This document shows positions 35,016 through 47,254 of a stretch of 64,000 nt of DNA, one piece after another. The translations under genes were made by a program, and so were the position numbers. How positions within the stretch are numbered: the first letter of the stretch is position 1; each line of letters starts with the position of its first letter. Source of the stretch: Scylla paramamosain. Lineage: Eukaryota; Arthropoda; Malacostraca; Decapoda; Portunidae. The stretch is taken from NCBI RefSeq assembly GCF_035594125.1, contig NC_087168.1, positions 17,989,650 through 18,053,649 of the forward strand, written 5' to 3'. Below the pieces are notes generated by a model. It was not told the DNA's origin. It worked only from the letters and a program-made list of their open reading frames with translations, and searched no databases.

Positions 35016-35181
35016 ATAACAGTAGCAGAGGTGACAGGTTAAGTATGCGTCCTTAAAAGGGAAGTTGAAATTTGTAAACACTGCCTGATGTACGAAGGTG
35101 TTCCCTCTCTCGTATCTTTGTATGCTTTGTATGCTTTGTATGCTTCCCTGCTGAGCTGCTCTGATGAAAAATATGCTTATC

Positions 35182-35183
<2 letters not shown>

Positions 35184-35270
<87 letters not shown>

Positions 35271-35376
35271 TTTACGTTAGATTAAACACCAATAATCCAA
35301 TGAATCACAGACACTAAATCCCACACATTCAAATTTTCCTTCCTCTTGTGCCTCGTCACCTCGATTTCATAACCCG

Positions 35377-35423
<47 letters not shown>
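35184..35423. repeat. (GT)n ... (CA)n inverted microsatellite pair
   Basis: (GT)n at about 35184-35269 and (CA)n at about 35380-35423. The arms are complementary across a 110-bp spacer. Confidence 0.95.
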
Positions 35424-35425
<2 letters not shown>

Positions 35426-35817
35426 AGACCCATACATCGAAATATAGATACTAAAATCATACACCGTTATCTGACACATGAAACAGCCAATGGGAAACTG
35501 AAAGGTTGGTAACAAACATCCAAACATCGATGCCAATCACAGCACGGGGCAACGCACGCACTTGCTAATCAAACGGACTCGTAGAATAGACTAAAAATAC
35601 TCCAACAATTCCTTCAATCACAACTCGGTACCTTTAAGCTGTGAGTAACATTTTCACTTCAAACTGTTCTGTATATCATCCCACTTTTTATTATCAGTAT
35701 TTCTCAATTTCGACTTCAAGCAAAGGGTAATATTTTTTCGCTTGCATGGTTCCCACTTTTTATGGTCTGTGTATCTCAATGTTTCAGCGTCCAATCTACA
35801 TAGACGACTTTTAACGT

Positions 35818-35970
35818 GCTCTGGAGGAAATTACTAGAGTTTTCAAGGGTGTTCTCATGATTCTAGTGACAGTTTAAGAAGATATGTATCAGCAGAGGGA
35901 AGGATCACCCCCAAAAATCGAATTAATTATCGCCTTGCTCTTTGGAAACAATCGTAATTAGAGAAAAATG
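35818..35970. repeat. Family R copy 2
   Basis: GGAGGAAATTACTAGAG, GTGTTCTCATGATTCTAGTGACAGTTTAAGAAG and TTAATTATCGCCTTGCTCTTTGGAAA align with copies at 7318 and 43155. It abuts the 69-bp array. Confidence 0.55.
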
Positions 35971-36314
35971 CGAGGAGAGGTTAGGTTAGGTTAAGACGAA
36001 AACACACACGATCCTCAAACAGATTACTGAACAACATAGCGAGGAGAGGTTAGGTTAGGTTAAGACGAAAACACACACGATCCTCAAACAGATTACCGAA
36101 CAACATAGCGAGGAAAGGTTAGGTTAGGTTAAGACGAAAACACACACGATCCTCAAACAGATTACCGAACAACATAGCGAGGAAAGGTTAGGTTAGGTTA
36201 AGACGAAAACACACACGATCCTCAAACAGATTACTGAACAACATAGCGAGAAGAGGTTAGGTTAGATTAAGACAAAAACACACACGATCTTCAAACAGAC
36301 TACTGAACAACGTA
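35970..36314 (+). repeat. 69-bp tandem repeat, exactly 5 copies
   Basis: Copies start at 35970, 36039, 36108, 36177 and 36246, a constant 69-bp period. Each contains GAGGTTAGGTTAGGTTAAGA (a short TTAGG block) and ACACACGATCCTCAAACAGA. Copies 1-4 are almost identical and copy 5 is more diverged at its end. It is not a CRISPR: there are no unique spacers. Confidence 0.95.
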
Positions 36315-36790
36315 TCACCCTTAACACTCAGACTCGGTACCTCTAAGTAAACAGCAACATTTTTATCCTACACTCTGCATGTCCCCCTCTGCATCCCCTT
36401 TTACACTCCCGAGGATATAAAAAGGAAAATAAACCTTACCTCACAAAAGATCTTCGAGCACCGCATCACCCTTAATGCACATCACACAACGCACCACTTT
36501 CCAGCCAAGAGTATCATTTGTACTTCTAAACTCCCTGTATGGCATCCCTCTCTTCATTTATAGCCGAGGATGCAAAAAGAACGAAAACACACCTAAACTT
36601 ACCTCACGATCACCCAATCACTATTAATCCCATGAAAAAAAACGAATAATCCCACTCAAAGCATGGCACTGTTCTCTTAATGTCTCCCCGAACACTAAAT
36701 CATTAACAAAACACGCGCGGCCTGACGACAAATTACCGAACACTGCATCGCCCTTAATTCACAGCGACATTCGGAGCAACCAAGCGGGAT
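36315..36790. repeat. Diverged continuation of the 69-bp region, ~110-170-bp spacing
   Basis: Blocks CATCACCCTTAA-CACA, AGCAACATTT-TAC-TCTAA and CCGAGGAT-TAAAAAG recur near 36315, 36465, 36535 and 36745, suggesting another eroded array. The GC-richer stretch 36790-37060 has no recognisable exon. Confidence 0.45.
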
Positions 36791-37184
36791 AATTACATGG
36801 GATGCGTCACGGAAGCAATACCACCTCAAACCGAAGCTCTATTTGCTCCCCCACCCCCCAACACATGCTATCCCGGTGCGAGGAACGGGAGCAATCACGT
36901 CAGTTTGGCGGCGACTTTGCGCAGTGACAGTGGTTCGCGAGGGTCTAAGTATCTGACGGGGGGAAAGGCCTGGGAGAGTCCTGGTTCGCTTGTTGTGTGT
37001 GATGGGTGGACTAGGCTCCGCTTTGGCCTGATTGTTCAAAGCGTTCACGGTGGTCACGTCACGAACAGACTTCCTTCCTTCCTGACCTAACCTGACCTGT
37101 CCTCTCTCCGCTTTGCTCTCTGTGTCTGTGTCTGTCTTTGTCTGTCTTTCTGTGTTTCTGTTTTTTGTACTTGTATTTCTTTCT

Positions 37185-37187
<3 letters not shown>

Positions 37188-37253
<66 letters not shown>

Positions 37254-37282
37254 TTTCTATTTATTTTGTGTCGTGTATGTAC

Positions 37283-37358
<76 letters not shown>

Positions 37359-37442
37359 CACAAAAGTTATTCATGTTACGCAAGTTTTTTTTTCTTTTTT
37401 ACATTTATTCACGATGGAAAAATGAAATACTGACTCTCTCTC

Positions 37443-37534
<92 letters not shown>
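37188..37534. repeat. Cluster (GT)n, (TC)n, (TC)n
   Basis: (GT)n at 37188-37250, (TC)n at 37286-37354, (TC)n at 37434-37534. Cys/Val and Ser/Leu frames are artefacts. Confidence 0.97.
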
Positions 37535-37537
<3 letters not shown>

Positions 37538-37639
37538 AAAAGCAAAGGGATGATAAAAGATGATTATGATGAAAGATGGCAACAACAACGGCGGCAGGAA
37601 AATAAAGAACAAAAAACAAGAATAATAGCAACTGTAAGA

Positions 37640-37772
37640 AGAAAACTTAGTGGGTGGGTGGGTGGGGTGGGTTGGGGTGGGGTGGGGTGGGGTAGAGTGA
37701 TGGTGATGGTGATGGTGGTGGTAGTAGTGGTGGTGGTGGTGGTGGTGGTGGTGGTGGTAGTGGTGGTGGTGG
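37640..37772. repeat. (GGGTG)n and (GGT)n tract
   Basis: GTGGGTGGGGTGG-type units run to about 37695, then GATGGT/GGT repeats to 37772. It is G-rich on +, with several GGG/GGGG runs that could form G-quadruplexes. Confidence 0.9.
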
Positions 37773-37844
37773 CGAGTTCTTGTCAGCAATACCGCTTGTC
37801 CATCTTACTCTGTTTTCTCACAAAGGAAGTGTAATTACAAGGGT

Positions 37845-38080
37845 TGGACAGACACCATCTGTTTCAAGCCATAAACCATCTGTTTTAATCCTCAAAGCCA
37901 TATGTTTTAAATGTTGTGTTTTAAGCCAAAAATCTATCTATTTCATGCAGTCTATTATTCTAAGCCGTAAGTCCATCTATTTTGTTCATTCTATCTTAAT
38001 CCATAAATCCATCCATCTTGTTCATTCTGTCTTAAACCATAAAGCCCATCTATTTTAAACAATGTATTTGAATCTATGAA
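37845..38080. repeat. ~36-bp tandem repeat, about 6 copies
   Basis: TAAGCCATAAATCCATCTAT-TTGTTCATTCTGTCT recurs with drift. The clearest copies start near 37972, 38008 and 38044. Confidence 0.75.
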
Positions 38081-38569
38081 ACCAGATTTTTAGCGAAATG
38101 CCAGTTATCTTTAATATTTAGAAGTATAAATTCCATTATTTTAGGTAATTTAAGTTAGATATCATCTCTTTCTAACCATAAAACTATTTGAAATCATAAA
38201 ACTATATAGTGTAATCCATGAAACTGAAAAAAAATAGCAGGGGGACGACAATATGAAGGTTCAGTAGTCACCCCTGTGTTTGATAAAGGGCTTAACATAA
38301 AGCCCAACAAAGGGGGAGCCACAGAACCAAAAGCCGTGCATTACCTTGTGTTTACGGGTGAGTCCCAGCACCGCCACCCTCACCTGCCCGGGCCGCGTGT
38401 ACTAATGGCGCAACACTTAATTTCATTACCAAATAGAGTTAACTATTACTGTATTTTAGCAATTAATGTCGCTTTCATAGGTGCGCACTACACAGCCAGC
38501 AGTGGGAGGCTCACAACACCGGACTGGTACTGGGGAAAGTAACAGAGTATTTGTTCCCACAGTAGACGT
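38081..38569. other. No gene recognised
   Basis: A+T-rich at the left, with a short GC-rich patch at 38345-38400. An 88-codon open frame across 38276-38542 has no recognisable domain and no splice signals I would trust. Confidence 0.4.
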
Positions 38570-40030
38570 TTTTACCTCTGAAATCCTGTGATCGCCTGAG
38601 TGTCTCCGAGTAACACTTGAGAGCTGGGAGGCTTATAGTAGATCACAGGATTTAATAATGAGGAAAAGTGCTTAAAACAGTGAAAATAAGTGGAATGTTA
38701 ATATATTTTGTAAGTGAAGCTCTTTGATCTGATTGTCTTAATATTTTCTTAATGTCCGGAACTGAAATACATTACAATAAAATACAATAAATTTTGCGAT
38801 TAAAGAAAATTCTATCAAAACTACAGAATTTTGAATTATGAAATGCATAAGTAAAATATGTATACAGAAAGTATATATCACTCAGTAAAGTGTAGTTTTC
38901 TTTCTTTCTAAACTTTGTTTAAAAGTGGAGTATTTTTAAAGTAAAATATTATTGTCTTCCCACCGCTATTATGAACACAAAACATACCCACAATGTGTCT
39001 CCTTTATGTAAGGAACGTACATCTATTAGCAGGTAAAAAAATTGTTAAGTCCAAACTTATAATAAAAAAAAAAATCGAAAAAAAGAAGTTTCCGGTATAT
39101 TAGAAAGTTTAATACTGAAGGAAAACTCTGAAAAGCAAGTAAGTATGTGTCAAGTTAATATATTTCTATGATTAAAGTCATCTGGTGTTCTGAGAATCTT
39201 CTTGTAAAAGTTAAAAGCAGAGAGAGAGGCTTCCAGTAGAAAAGAAAACTTAAAGCTACGGAAAAGCGCTTAACACAGAGGAAGAGAGTTGACTATTAAT
39301 TTATTTTAATAACTAAAGCACTTCGCTCTGGGTATTTCCTGGTAAAACTTGAAAGCAGAGACATTTCCAGCAAAAAAGAGAGTTTAATACTGAGAGAGAA
39401 ACGTTAGATACAGTGGAAGTGAGCGTAGCAAGCCAGTCTGTTTTCATCCTTTCCCCCCTCTCTCGTGTAAAAAAAAGCAATATGGTCTGCCCACACACTT
39501 TTATCTCCTACTGTCTTTAATTTTCCTAACTTTTCTTTCTTCTGCCCAAACTCTTTATACTTCATCATCTTTCTATCAGTTCAGTTCGAGTATCGTGTTT
39601 TCAGTGGATTGGAGGATTTAAAAACAGAGGAAGAGAGTTGAATGTTAATCTTTTTTTTATTTAGGTCCATTGATCCTCTGAGCATCAACTTGTAAACCAT
39701 GACAGCAGAGATATTTCCAGCAGATCAGAGGATGTAATACTGAGAAAAACGCTTAAAACGGTGGAAGCGAGAGAGGAAAGTTAATCTGGAAAGTTCATTT
39801 CTTTTTATCTCTAAAGTCTGATCTCTTTTTATCTTTTTATCTCTAAAGTCTGAATATCTCTTGAAAAAGTGAGAGCACAAAGTTTGCAGCGGATTTTAAC
39901 AGTGAGGAAAGCTAAAAACAGCGGTAGTAAATGTTGACAAGTGAATCTGTTTTTATCTCTAAAATTCTCTGACCTACTGAATACTTCGTCTCTACAAACT
40001 GAATAGAAATTTGTATATGTATAACCCATC
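38570..40030. repeat. Degenerate tandem repeat, ~130-180 bp, about 9 copies
   Basis: The unit is TTTCCAGCAGAT-AGAGGATTTAATACTGAG-AAAACGCTTAAAACAGTGGAAG, then GTTAAT-TGTTTT, CTAAAG and TGATC--CTGAGTATCT-TTGTAAAACTTGAGAGCAGAG. Copies of the first block are near 38631, 39088, 39229, 39364, 39610, 39713 and 39881. Older copies are incomplete. Confidence 0.7.
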
Positions 40031-40080
40031 TGCTTTGTATTAAGAGCTACTAACAGATCAAGAACAGATAGTTGATAGGT

Positions 40081-40605
40081 GATTAGGTTAAGTTAGGTAA
40101 AATTAGGTTAGGTTAGATTAAGTTAAATTAGATTATGTAGATTAGGATAGGTTATATTAGGTTAGGTTAGGTTAGGTTAGGATAGATTAGATTAGATTAG
40201 GTCAGGTTAGGAGAGGTCAAGTTAGGTTAAGTTAGGTTAAGATAGGTTAGGTGAAATTAGGTTAAATTAGGTTAGGATAGGTTAGGTTAGGTTAGGTTAG
40301 GTTATATTAGATTAGGTTAGGTTAGGATAGATTAGATTAGATTAGGTCAGGTTAGGTTAGGATAGGATAGGTTAAGTTAGGTTATATTAGATTAGGTTAG
40401 GTTAGGATAGATTAGATTAGATTAGGTCAGGTTAGGTTAGGATAGGTTAAGTTAGGTTAAGATAAGATAGGTTAGGTAAGGTTAGATTGAGTTAGATTAG
40501 GATAGGCTAGAATAGGCTATCAGGTTACATTAGGCAAATTAGGATAGGTTAGGTTAAGTTAGGTTAAGATAGGTTAGGTGAGGTTAAGTTACATTAGGTT
40601 ACGTT
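40081..40605 (+). repeat. Degenerate TTAGG-derived array, ~525 bp
   Basis: Mixture of GGTTAGGTTAGG, GATTAGATTAG, GATAGGTTAG and GTTAAGTTAG pentamers with higher-order copies: GGTTATATTAGATTAGG...GTCAGGTTAG occurs at about 40150, 40300 and 40381. It is far more decayed than the array at 10275. Confidence 0.88.
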
Positions 40606-40960
40606 GAATACTGTTTTCTTTTTACTTATTTTTTTCTTTTTTTTTTAGTCAGAATCACTTTGTCGAAACTTCACATCTTGAGGTAAGTGTACACATGCAA
40701 CACTTCCTCTTGCCAAGCAGTTCAGAAAAGTGTTAATTGCTATTCACCCTGAGTTCCCGCCACTTCAGATCTTTAATTAAGTTGCGAAATAAGAGCCGAG
40801 GCAGCTTTTCATACGCGTTCCTGGCACATTTGTTACTTCACGCCCCGCTCTGTCCCATTTACATCATTTTAGAGTTTCAATTGCTTTTGATAAACATTTC
40901 AATCAGATTTTCTCGCGTTTGGCACAACTCATTGCGAAAAATATTGTGTGATTCATATGC

Positions 40961-40965
<5 letters not shown>

Positions 40966-41037
<72 letters not shown>
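40966..41037. repeat. (GA)n microsatellite
   Basis: A dinucleotide run of about 72 bp. A 114-codon frame enters it from the left without a recognisable domain. Confidence 0.97.
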
Positions 41038-41135
41038 GGACGCTGGCTTATCTCCAAGGAATCTCGAAGCAGCGAACATAATTTTATTTTCGTGGGGACA
41101 AAATTGTTTTCTTAATTTTCCCTAAGCATTTTGTG

Positions 41136-41326
41136 GCAACAGTTTGGTGGTGGTGACGGTGGTGGTGACGGTGGTGGTGGTGGTGGTGGTGGTGATGGTG
41201 GCGTGTCATAATGATACTTTGCGCCCTGATGGTGATGTCAAACGATAATTAAAATCATATCTGATAAATTATTCGCAATCAAAAACATTGGTGTCAAAAG
41301 ATCACATTGGATACCAACTACTACTT

Positions 41327-41377
<51 letters not shown>

Positions 41378-41564
41378 TTACCATTCACTCATTCACTCCT
41401 GTACTTATCTACCTATCCATTCACACACACACACACACACACACAGTCACGCTCTAACACAGACAATAGTTCACGGGTATATTTTCATTTCAACTAAGTC
41501 AATACATGTCTTTCTCTCTCTCCCCCTTCCTTTATCTCTTCCCTAGTTTGCATCCATCGACAAT

Positions 41565-41617
<53 letters not shown>
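41136..41617. repeat. (GGT)n, (CTA)n, (CA)n and (TC)n cluster
   Basis: (GGT)n with GAC/GAT variants 41136-41204, (CTA)n about 41318-41378, (CA)n 41421-41445, (TC)n 41567-41617. The pyrimidine-rich stretch 41618-41940 has no gene. Confidence 0.92.
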
Positions 41618-41619
<2 letters not shown>

Positions 41620-42049
41620 CAGGCATCCCTTTATTTCCCAGTAGGCTTTTTAAACCATTTCACACTCCCTATAGACCTTCCAAACTTATACCAAGTCATC
41701 AGATATCCTTCTCTCATCCATCAATCTCTCTCACTCCTCCTCTCACAGTCTCTCCTTTCCTCACTCAGTTCCTCCTACTCTCCCTCCATTTCTCCCTCCT
41801 CCACTATCCGAAATACTATTCTTTTCAAAATCTTTCTCCCCCCCCCACACTGAGTCCCCTTCCCTTTCCTCCCTTTCTTTCCTCCATCTCCCCTTCATTC
41901 CCTTTCCCTCCATCTCCCCTTCATTCCCTCCATCCCTCATTGCGATTACTGGTGATGGTCGAGGCAAATTGAGTATGAATTACCTTATGAATCACGCCGC
42001 GGGGAGTTGCTTCAGTGCCCGGGTTTCCATCAGGCAGGGCAGAGCAGGG

Positions 42050-42135
42050 GAACGTAAAGGAACACAAAGGAAGAACAAGAGCGCTAGTCCATGCCTGATA
42101 GGATGTTTTCATGATTCTTGTGAGTTTTTAAGGGG
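42050..42135. repeat. Fragments of dispersed repeats
   Basis: AAAGGAACACAAAGGAAGAA matches the 34670 array, and AGGATGTTTTCATGATTCTTGTGA matches the core of family R. The two lie side by side, suggesting that R elements can carry this flank. Confidence 0.4.
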
Positions 42136-42185
42136 GTTGTGATAGTTTAATGCGCTGTACTGGAGGTTCTACTAGGTTTTTTAAG

Positions 42186-42188
<3 letters not shown>

Positions 42189-42261
<73 letters not shown>

Positions 42262-42405
42262 TATAGTGCTGTTGGTACCAATGCTTGGTAAGTAATGTGT
42301 CTAAGTCAAAATATCGTATTGCGCCATTATACAAGTCATTTTAAAGAACATTTTTAGTAGTTTTTATACACGTTTAATTAACAAAAACTCGAGCTCGGGT
42401 ATACG

Positions 42406-42444
<39 letters not shown>

Positions 42445-42620
42445 GCTGTTCAAATTACAAAAGAAAATGTACACGCTTTTAAATGACCTCCCCCACCAAA
42501 AAGAAAAATAAATAAATGTAAAAAAATAAATAAATATATAGAGAAAAAGTGAAACAGCCCTCCCACCACCACCACCACCACCACCACCACCAACAACAAC
42601 AACAATAACAACAACACCAA
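42189..42620. repeat. (GA)n, (CA)n, (CCA/CAA)n cluster
   Basis: (GA)n 42188-42259, (CA)n 42409-42442, (CCA)n then (CAA)n 42563-42626. Confidence 0.93.
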
Positions 42621-42699
42621 CAACAAGAATAAAATCCCTGCATTTGCAATCGCCAGTTCATTTATTGATTCAAAATTCTTTTATTTACTTATGTGAGTG

Positions 42700-43130
42700 T
42701 GCTTTTACCCTGCAAATGCAATATAAATATACTATGACAAAAACACATTAGCGCTGGCCAGTCTCATATCTACAGCAATACCTTTCACAAACGCCTCTGT
42801 TACTGCCTCATATGACCCCGGTGCTGTGATGCATTAAGTCAATCAGTACAGTCACTAACAATACAATTACTTCTTCTTCCTTAACGAGTCGTCCACATGA
42901 ACCAAGCCTGAATGAAACCCAAAGTGATCGGAAAACAATAATGACTTGAACCTACAGAGCAATACGTGGGGGAAAAAAAAAAGACAAGGACCATCTGACT
43001 ACTGGTTAAAGTCAGCGTGACTATCAAATAAACTACGCGATTGCATTATTTTCAGGGTGTACTTGGTCTTGCTTCACCGCCTCCACGTCTCTCGGTACTC
43101 GTGATAAACTGCTCACAAACGTTTTCTTTC
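42700..43130. other. No gene recognised
   Basis: Mixed-composition sequence without visible internal repeats or mobile-element ends. Confidence 0.4.
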
Positions 43131-43154
43131 TTTCTTTCTTTTTTTTTATCGTCT

Positions 43155-43247
43155 ACTCTTAACAGCTCAAGTGGAAGTTAATGAAGTTTTCGGACATGTT
43201 CCTGTGTTGATTCTGATGAGTTTATTGAAAATTCACGTCATCAATAG

Positions 43248-43293
<46 letters not shown>

Positions 43294-43355
43294 AAACTTG
43301 CTAATCACCTCTGTGGCTTTTAATAGAACGTACGAGAGAGCAAAACGCTTCAAAA
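43155..43355. repeat. Family R copy 3, interrupted by (CA)n
   Basis: GGAAGTTAATGAAGTTTTCGG, TGATTCTGATGAGTTTATT, then (CA)n at 43252-43291, then CTAATCACCTCTGTGGCTTTTAAT and CGAGAGAGCAAAACG. Flanks on both sides of the (CA)n match copy 1 in order, so the microsatellite grew inside the element. Confidence 0.6.
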
Positions 43356-43499
43356 CACAGACCAGTGCATGTTTCCAGCGACACCTAGTGAGCAAAGATA
43401 GAATTACAGAGTTTGATTTACCACAAGAAAAAGTTAACTTAACCTTTGTGGCATCAACTTGCTCTCACATCAAAAGGCTCAGCGTGGTGGTGTTCTGGT

Positions 43500-43905
43500 G
43501 TTTGATTCAGCGAAGTGTGTGTTTTTTTGTGCAGGTGTTCAATGGTGTTACTGTTGCTCTAAATGTGTTATTGTTTAGGTGTTGATTGCCCTATCTAGCG
43601 TTGTTTTATTGAAGTATTTGAATGCTTCAGGTGTGTTATTCAATCGTTTTGTTTTGCTCTAAGTGTGTTGGCATCCAGGTGTTTGATTGCTCTAGTGTGT
43701 TGCATTTCAAGTATTAGGTTATCCTAAGTGTGTTGCTATCCAGTTGTCTGATTGCTTCAGATCTGTTGCTATTCAGGTGTTTGATTACTCTATGTGTGAT
43801 GGTATTCAAGAGTTTGATTGCTCTAAGTTCGCTGTTGTTCACGTGAGCCCGATTATCCTAAGTGTATTCCAGCTCAGCTCAGGTGTTTAATTACCCTAAG
43901 CCGGA
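43500..43905 (+). repeat. 33-bp minisatellite, about 10 copies
   Basis: The unit is GCTCTAAGTGTGTTG-TATYCAGGTGTTTGATT. Consecutive 32-35-bp units are clear from 43660 to 43905; earlier ones are more diverged. Confidence 0.85.
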
Positions 43906-44251
43906 ATTACCTAAGTGACAGTTCCCGGACAGGAGAGGAGATTAACTCCCCTTCATCAGGTAAGCAATCTTGCAACTAAATGTTCGTTGCAAGAAGATGC
44001 ACGGTTCCTGCTGCCTTCCTGACCGGCGCTAGTTGCAATGTGTCACATGCACGGCACTCACCATAGCAAGAGTGGCCTGATTACGTGGAAAAGAATATAT
44101 GAAGTTGTGTGATTGGGCATTGCATGAACTATGGATCTTGTTCAAGGATTCGGGTTGATCTTAAGGCAAAACTAATGACTGCAGTGGATGAAGACTGATT
44201 TGCTGTTATTTTCCTGTATTTATAGTCATAGTAGTAGAATAAATATTATAA

Positions 44252-44271
44252 CAACATCAATAATAATAATG

Positions 44272-44332
<61 letters not shown>

Positions 44333-44560
44333 ATAACAAAAGAAGAAGAAGAAGAAGAAGAAGAAGAGGACGAGGAGGGAGAAGAAAGAGAAGAAGAAGA
44401 AGGAGAAGAAGGAGAAGAAGAAGAAGAAGAGGACGAGGAAAGAGAGGAAAGAGAAGGAGAAGAAGGAGAAGAAGAAGAAGAAGAAGAAGAAGAAGAAGAA
44501 GAAGAAGAAGAAGAAGAAGAAGAAGAAGAAGAAGAAGAAGAAGAAGAATGAGGAGAAGCA
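44252..44560. repeat. Compound (AAT)n-(GAA)n tract
   Basis: (AAT)n 44252-44332, then (GAA)n with GAGGACGAGGA interruptions 44340-44550. It has the same AAT-to-GAA order and polarity as 30861-31209. Confidence 0.95.
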
Positions 44561-44622
44561 GAAGAAAAATGGTCTATTTCTTATGAAAGTTACAAAATTT
44601 TATTATAACAAGGCAACTTAGT

Positions 44623-44624
<2 letters not shown>

Positions 44625-44717
<93 letters not shown>
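44625..44717. repeat. (GA)n microsatellite
   Basis: A dinucleotide run of about 92 bp. Confidence 0.97.
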
Positions 44718-44719
<2 letters not shown>

Positions 44720-45082
44720 ACGGACAGACAGGTAATCACAGGTAAATTATCATGCAAGGGAAGGTGCCACTGCCAACACAGATCAGTAAATGAACCTTTA
44801 ACTCGTGATTCGATCCTGGAAATAAAATAAGTTGAAAGAACTCTCATAAATTATTCGTCATTCTGACAACTTCCCAGGTACAAAAATTTCAAGTCAAAAT
44901 TTTTTATCTGTTAACTGTGATATGTTCTTAACTTAAAGAAGAAGCAATTTATATATGTAAAATATTATTTGGAGTTGTAAGGAGTGCGCCATAGATGACA
45001 ATAATATTTCACTTTAAAAAAGAAATGGAAACAAAAAAAAAACATTTTCCTTTTGATATATACTTCTTATATATGAGGAAAA

Positions 45083-45255
45083 TGAGGATGGTGATGTGAA
45101 GGAGGAGGAAAATGATGATGAGGATGTTGACAAAGATATTGATGGTGATGATACAGATGATGATAATAGTGATGATGGTAATGATAATGGTAATGATGCG
45201 GAGAGAAAAATGGTGATAAGAATGATGGTGACAATGATGATAATGATACAAACTA
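45083..45255. repeat. Degenerate (GAT)n tract
   Basis: GATGATG, GATAATG and GGTGAT repeats. Asp-rich frames are artefacts. Confidence 0.85.
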
Positions 45256-45266
45256 TGGTGTGTGTG

Positions 45267-45432
<166 letters not shown>

Positions 45433-45466
45433 CCACACAAGTTTTATTTCACATCCAGGCTACAAA

Positions 45467-46549
45467 CTATAGGTTATCTCCTTCGAAGTAATCCCCCTGG
45501 CGCCGCATGCACTTGTCCATCCTTCTCTGCCAGGCTTGCATGCACTGCTGGAAGGATTCTTGCGGGATGCTCCTCAGCTCCGTCGTCACGGCCTTTTTGA
45601 TGTCGTCCGCATCATCAAAACGGGTCCCCTTCATGACCTCCTTGAGCTTGGGGAAGAGGAAGAAGTCGCACGGAGCGAGGTCAGGTGAGTAGGGCGGTTG
45701 CTCCAGCACGGCGATGTTCTTCTTGGCCAAGAACTCTCTGATGCTCAGGGCATTGTGAGCAGGCGCATTGTCGTGGTGAAGCAGCCACGAGTTGCCCTGC
45801 CACAACTCCCGCCTCTTCTCGCGCACTGCACGAAGCAGACGCCGCAGTACTTCTTTGTACACATGTTGGTTGACTGTCTGGCCCTGTGGCAAGAACTCGC
45901 AGTGGACGATGCCCCTCACATCGAAGAAAGCGATCAACATGACCTTGAAGCTGGACCTGGACTGCCTTGCTTTCTTCGGCCGTGGCGACGCCGGACTCTT
46001 CCATTGAAGGCTCTGGCGTTTGGTCTCCGGGTCGTACTCAAATACCCAGGACTCATCGCCGGTGATGACTCTCCTGAGCAAGTCTGGTTCAGTTTCCAGA
46101 CGCTCGAGGATGTCCTGACACACCTGCATGCGTCGTCCCTTCTGGTCATCGTTCAGGAGTCTCGGCACCATCTTCGCACAGACTTTCCGCATGCCCAGAT
46201 CTTCAGTGATAATCTTCCACACGCTGTTGTGGTTCATGCCAAGCTCATCTGCGATCTTTCGAACAGTCAACCGACGATCGTCACGCACCATCTGCTTGAC
46301 ACGCTCAACATTGGCCTCATTCCTGCTCGTTGAGGGTCTTCCACTCCTGGGGTCATCTTCCACGTCCTCCCGGCCCTCTTTGAACCTCTTGCACCACTCA
46401 AAAACACGTGAGCGTGACATTGTCTCATCCCCGTACACTTTTTGCAGCATACCCAGTGCTTCTGACGGCGTTTTCCCCAACTGCACCAAAAACTTCAAGT
46501 TTGTTCGCTGTTCAGCGCTCATTGTTAAACGACCTGCAACAGAGGACAT
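45467..46549 (-). CDS. Mariner transposase
   Basis: 360-residue transposase that cuts and pastes the element by binding its inverted repeats and cleaving at TA. N-terminal residues about 10-60 and 88-125 form the two helix-turn-helix DNA-binding regions ([12 protein letters not shown]...[32 protein letters not shown]). The linker motif, WVPHEL in many mariners, reads KMVPRLL (126-132). The catalytic triad is D165 ([13 protein letters not shown]), D260 ([10 protein letters not shown]) and D295 ([13 protein letters not shown]), with 34 residues between the last two, the DD34D signature. There are no stops or frameshifts, and length matches the usual 340-360. I chose the Met at 46549. An upstream in-frame Met at 46672 would add 41 unlikely residues, and a downstream one at 46522 (MSAEQ) would give 351 residues and is equally plausible. 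Activity is not proven. Confidence 0.95.
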   Translation of the reverse strand: MSSVAGRLTMSAEQRTNLKFLVQLGKTPSEALGMLQKVYGDETMSRSRVFEWCKRFKEGREDVEDDPRSGRPSTSRNEANVERVKQMVRDDRRLTVRKIADELGMNHNSVWKIITEDLGMRKVCAKMVPRLLNDDQKGRRMQVCQDILERLETEPDLLRRVITGDESWVFEYDPETKRQSLQWKSPASPRPKKARQSRSSFKVMLIAFFDVRGIVHCEFLPQGQTVNQHVYKEVLRRLLRAVREKRRELWQGNSWLLHHDNAPAHNALSIREFLAKKNIAVLEQPPYSPDLAPCDFFLFPKLKEVMKGTRFDDADDIKKAVTTELRSIPQESFQQCMQAWQRRMDKCMRRQGDYFEGDNL

Positions 46550-46681
46550 GATTTTAAAAGCACGTAAGAAAAAGATTAGTGACTGTAGAGGGTTGGGAGC
46601 GCAGTTGTATACTCCAGAAGGATTACTTTGAAGGGGAAATATGGTGGTTTGTGGCTTGGGTTTGAAATTCATCTTTTAGGA

Positions 46682-46868
<187 letters not shown>

Positions 46869-47254
46869 CACCATACAACAAGATTTTACTTCCTGACAAA
46901 TATAAGTAAACGCTTTTAATTATAATCAGCGTGACCAAGGTAAGGAAGTGAATGAATGAGACACGAGTGAATGGAAGATTAACATAACATAACCAACACT
47001 TTATTTGATTAATACCACTTTCACACCTTGCTTACCGTTTCCTCTCACTACATCATCTTTATTGACTCTTTCCAATGATCGTAATCAAGGTGAGGAGCTG
47101 AATATGAATGAGAGGCGAGTGAATGGATGTTTAATATTTTATTTATTTATTTATTTATTTTTTTTTTATGTATTTCTTATCCTTTCCTCTCACGGCATCC
47201 CCGTTACTAACACCTTGACTGACATGGTTTCCCTTCAAAATGCTCCGGTACAAA

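Noticed and set aside
35970..36314. CRISPR-like array (regular 69-bp spacing)
   Set aside because: The whole 69-bp unit is repeated, with no unique spacers. It is a eukaryotic tandem repeat, as is the 25-bp minisatellite at 14900.
38276..38542. 88-codon + strand open frame of ordinary composition
   Set aside because: No family is recognised, no upstream or downstream splice sites stand out, and it starts in A+T-rich non-coding sequence. Chance is adequate.
45698..46333. A 211-codon open frame on + inside the mariner
   Set aside because: It is antisense to the transposase, which has a full set of catalytic motifs. The + frame has no recognisable domain.
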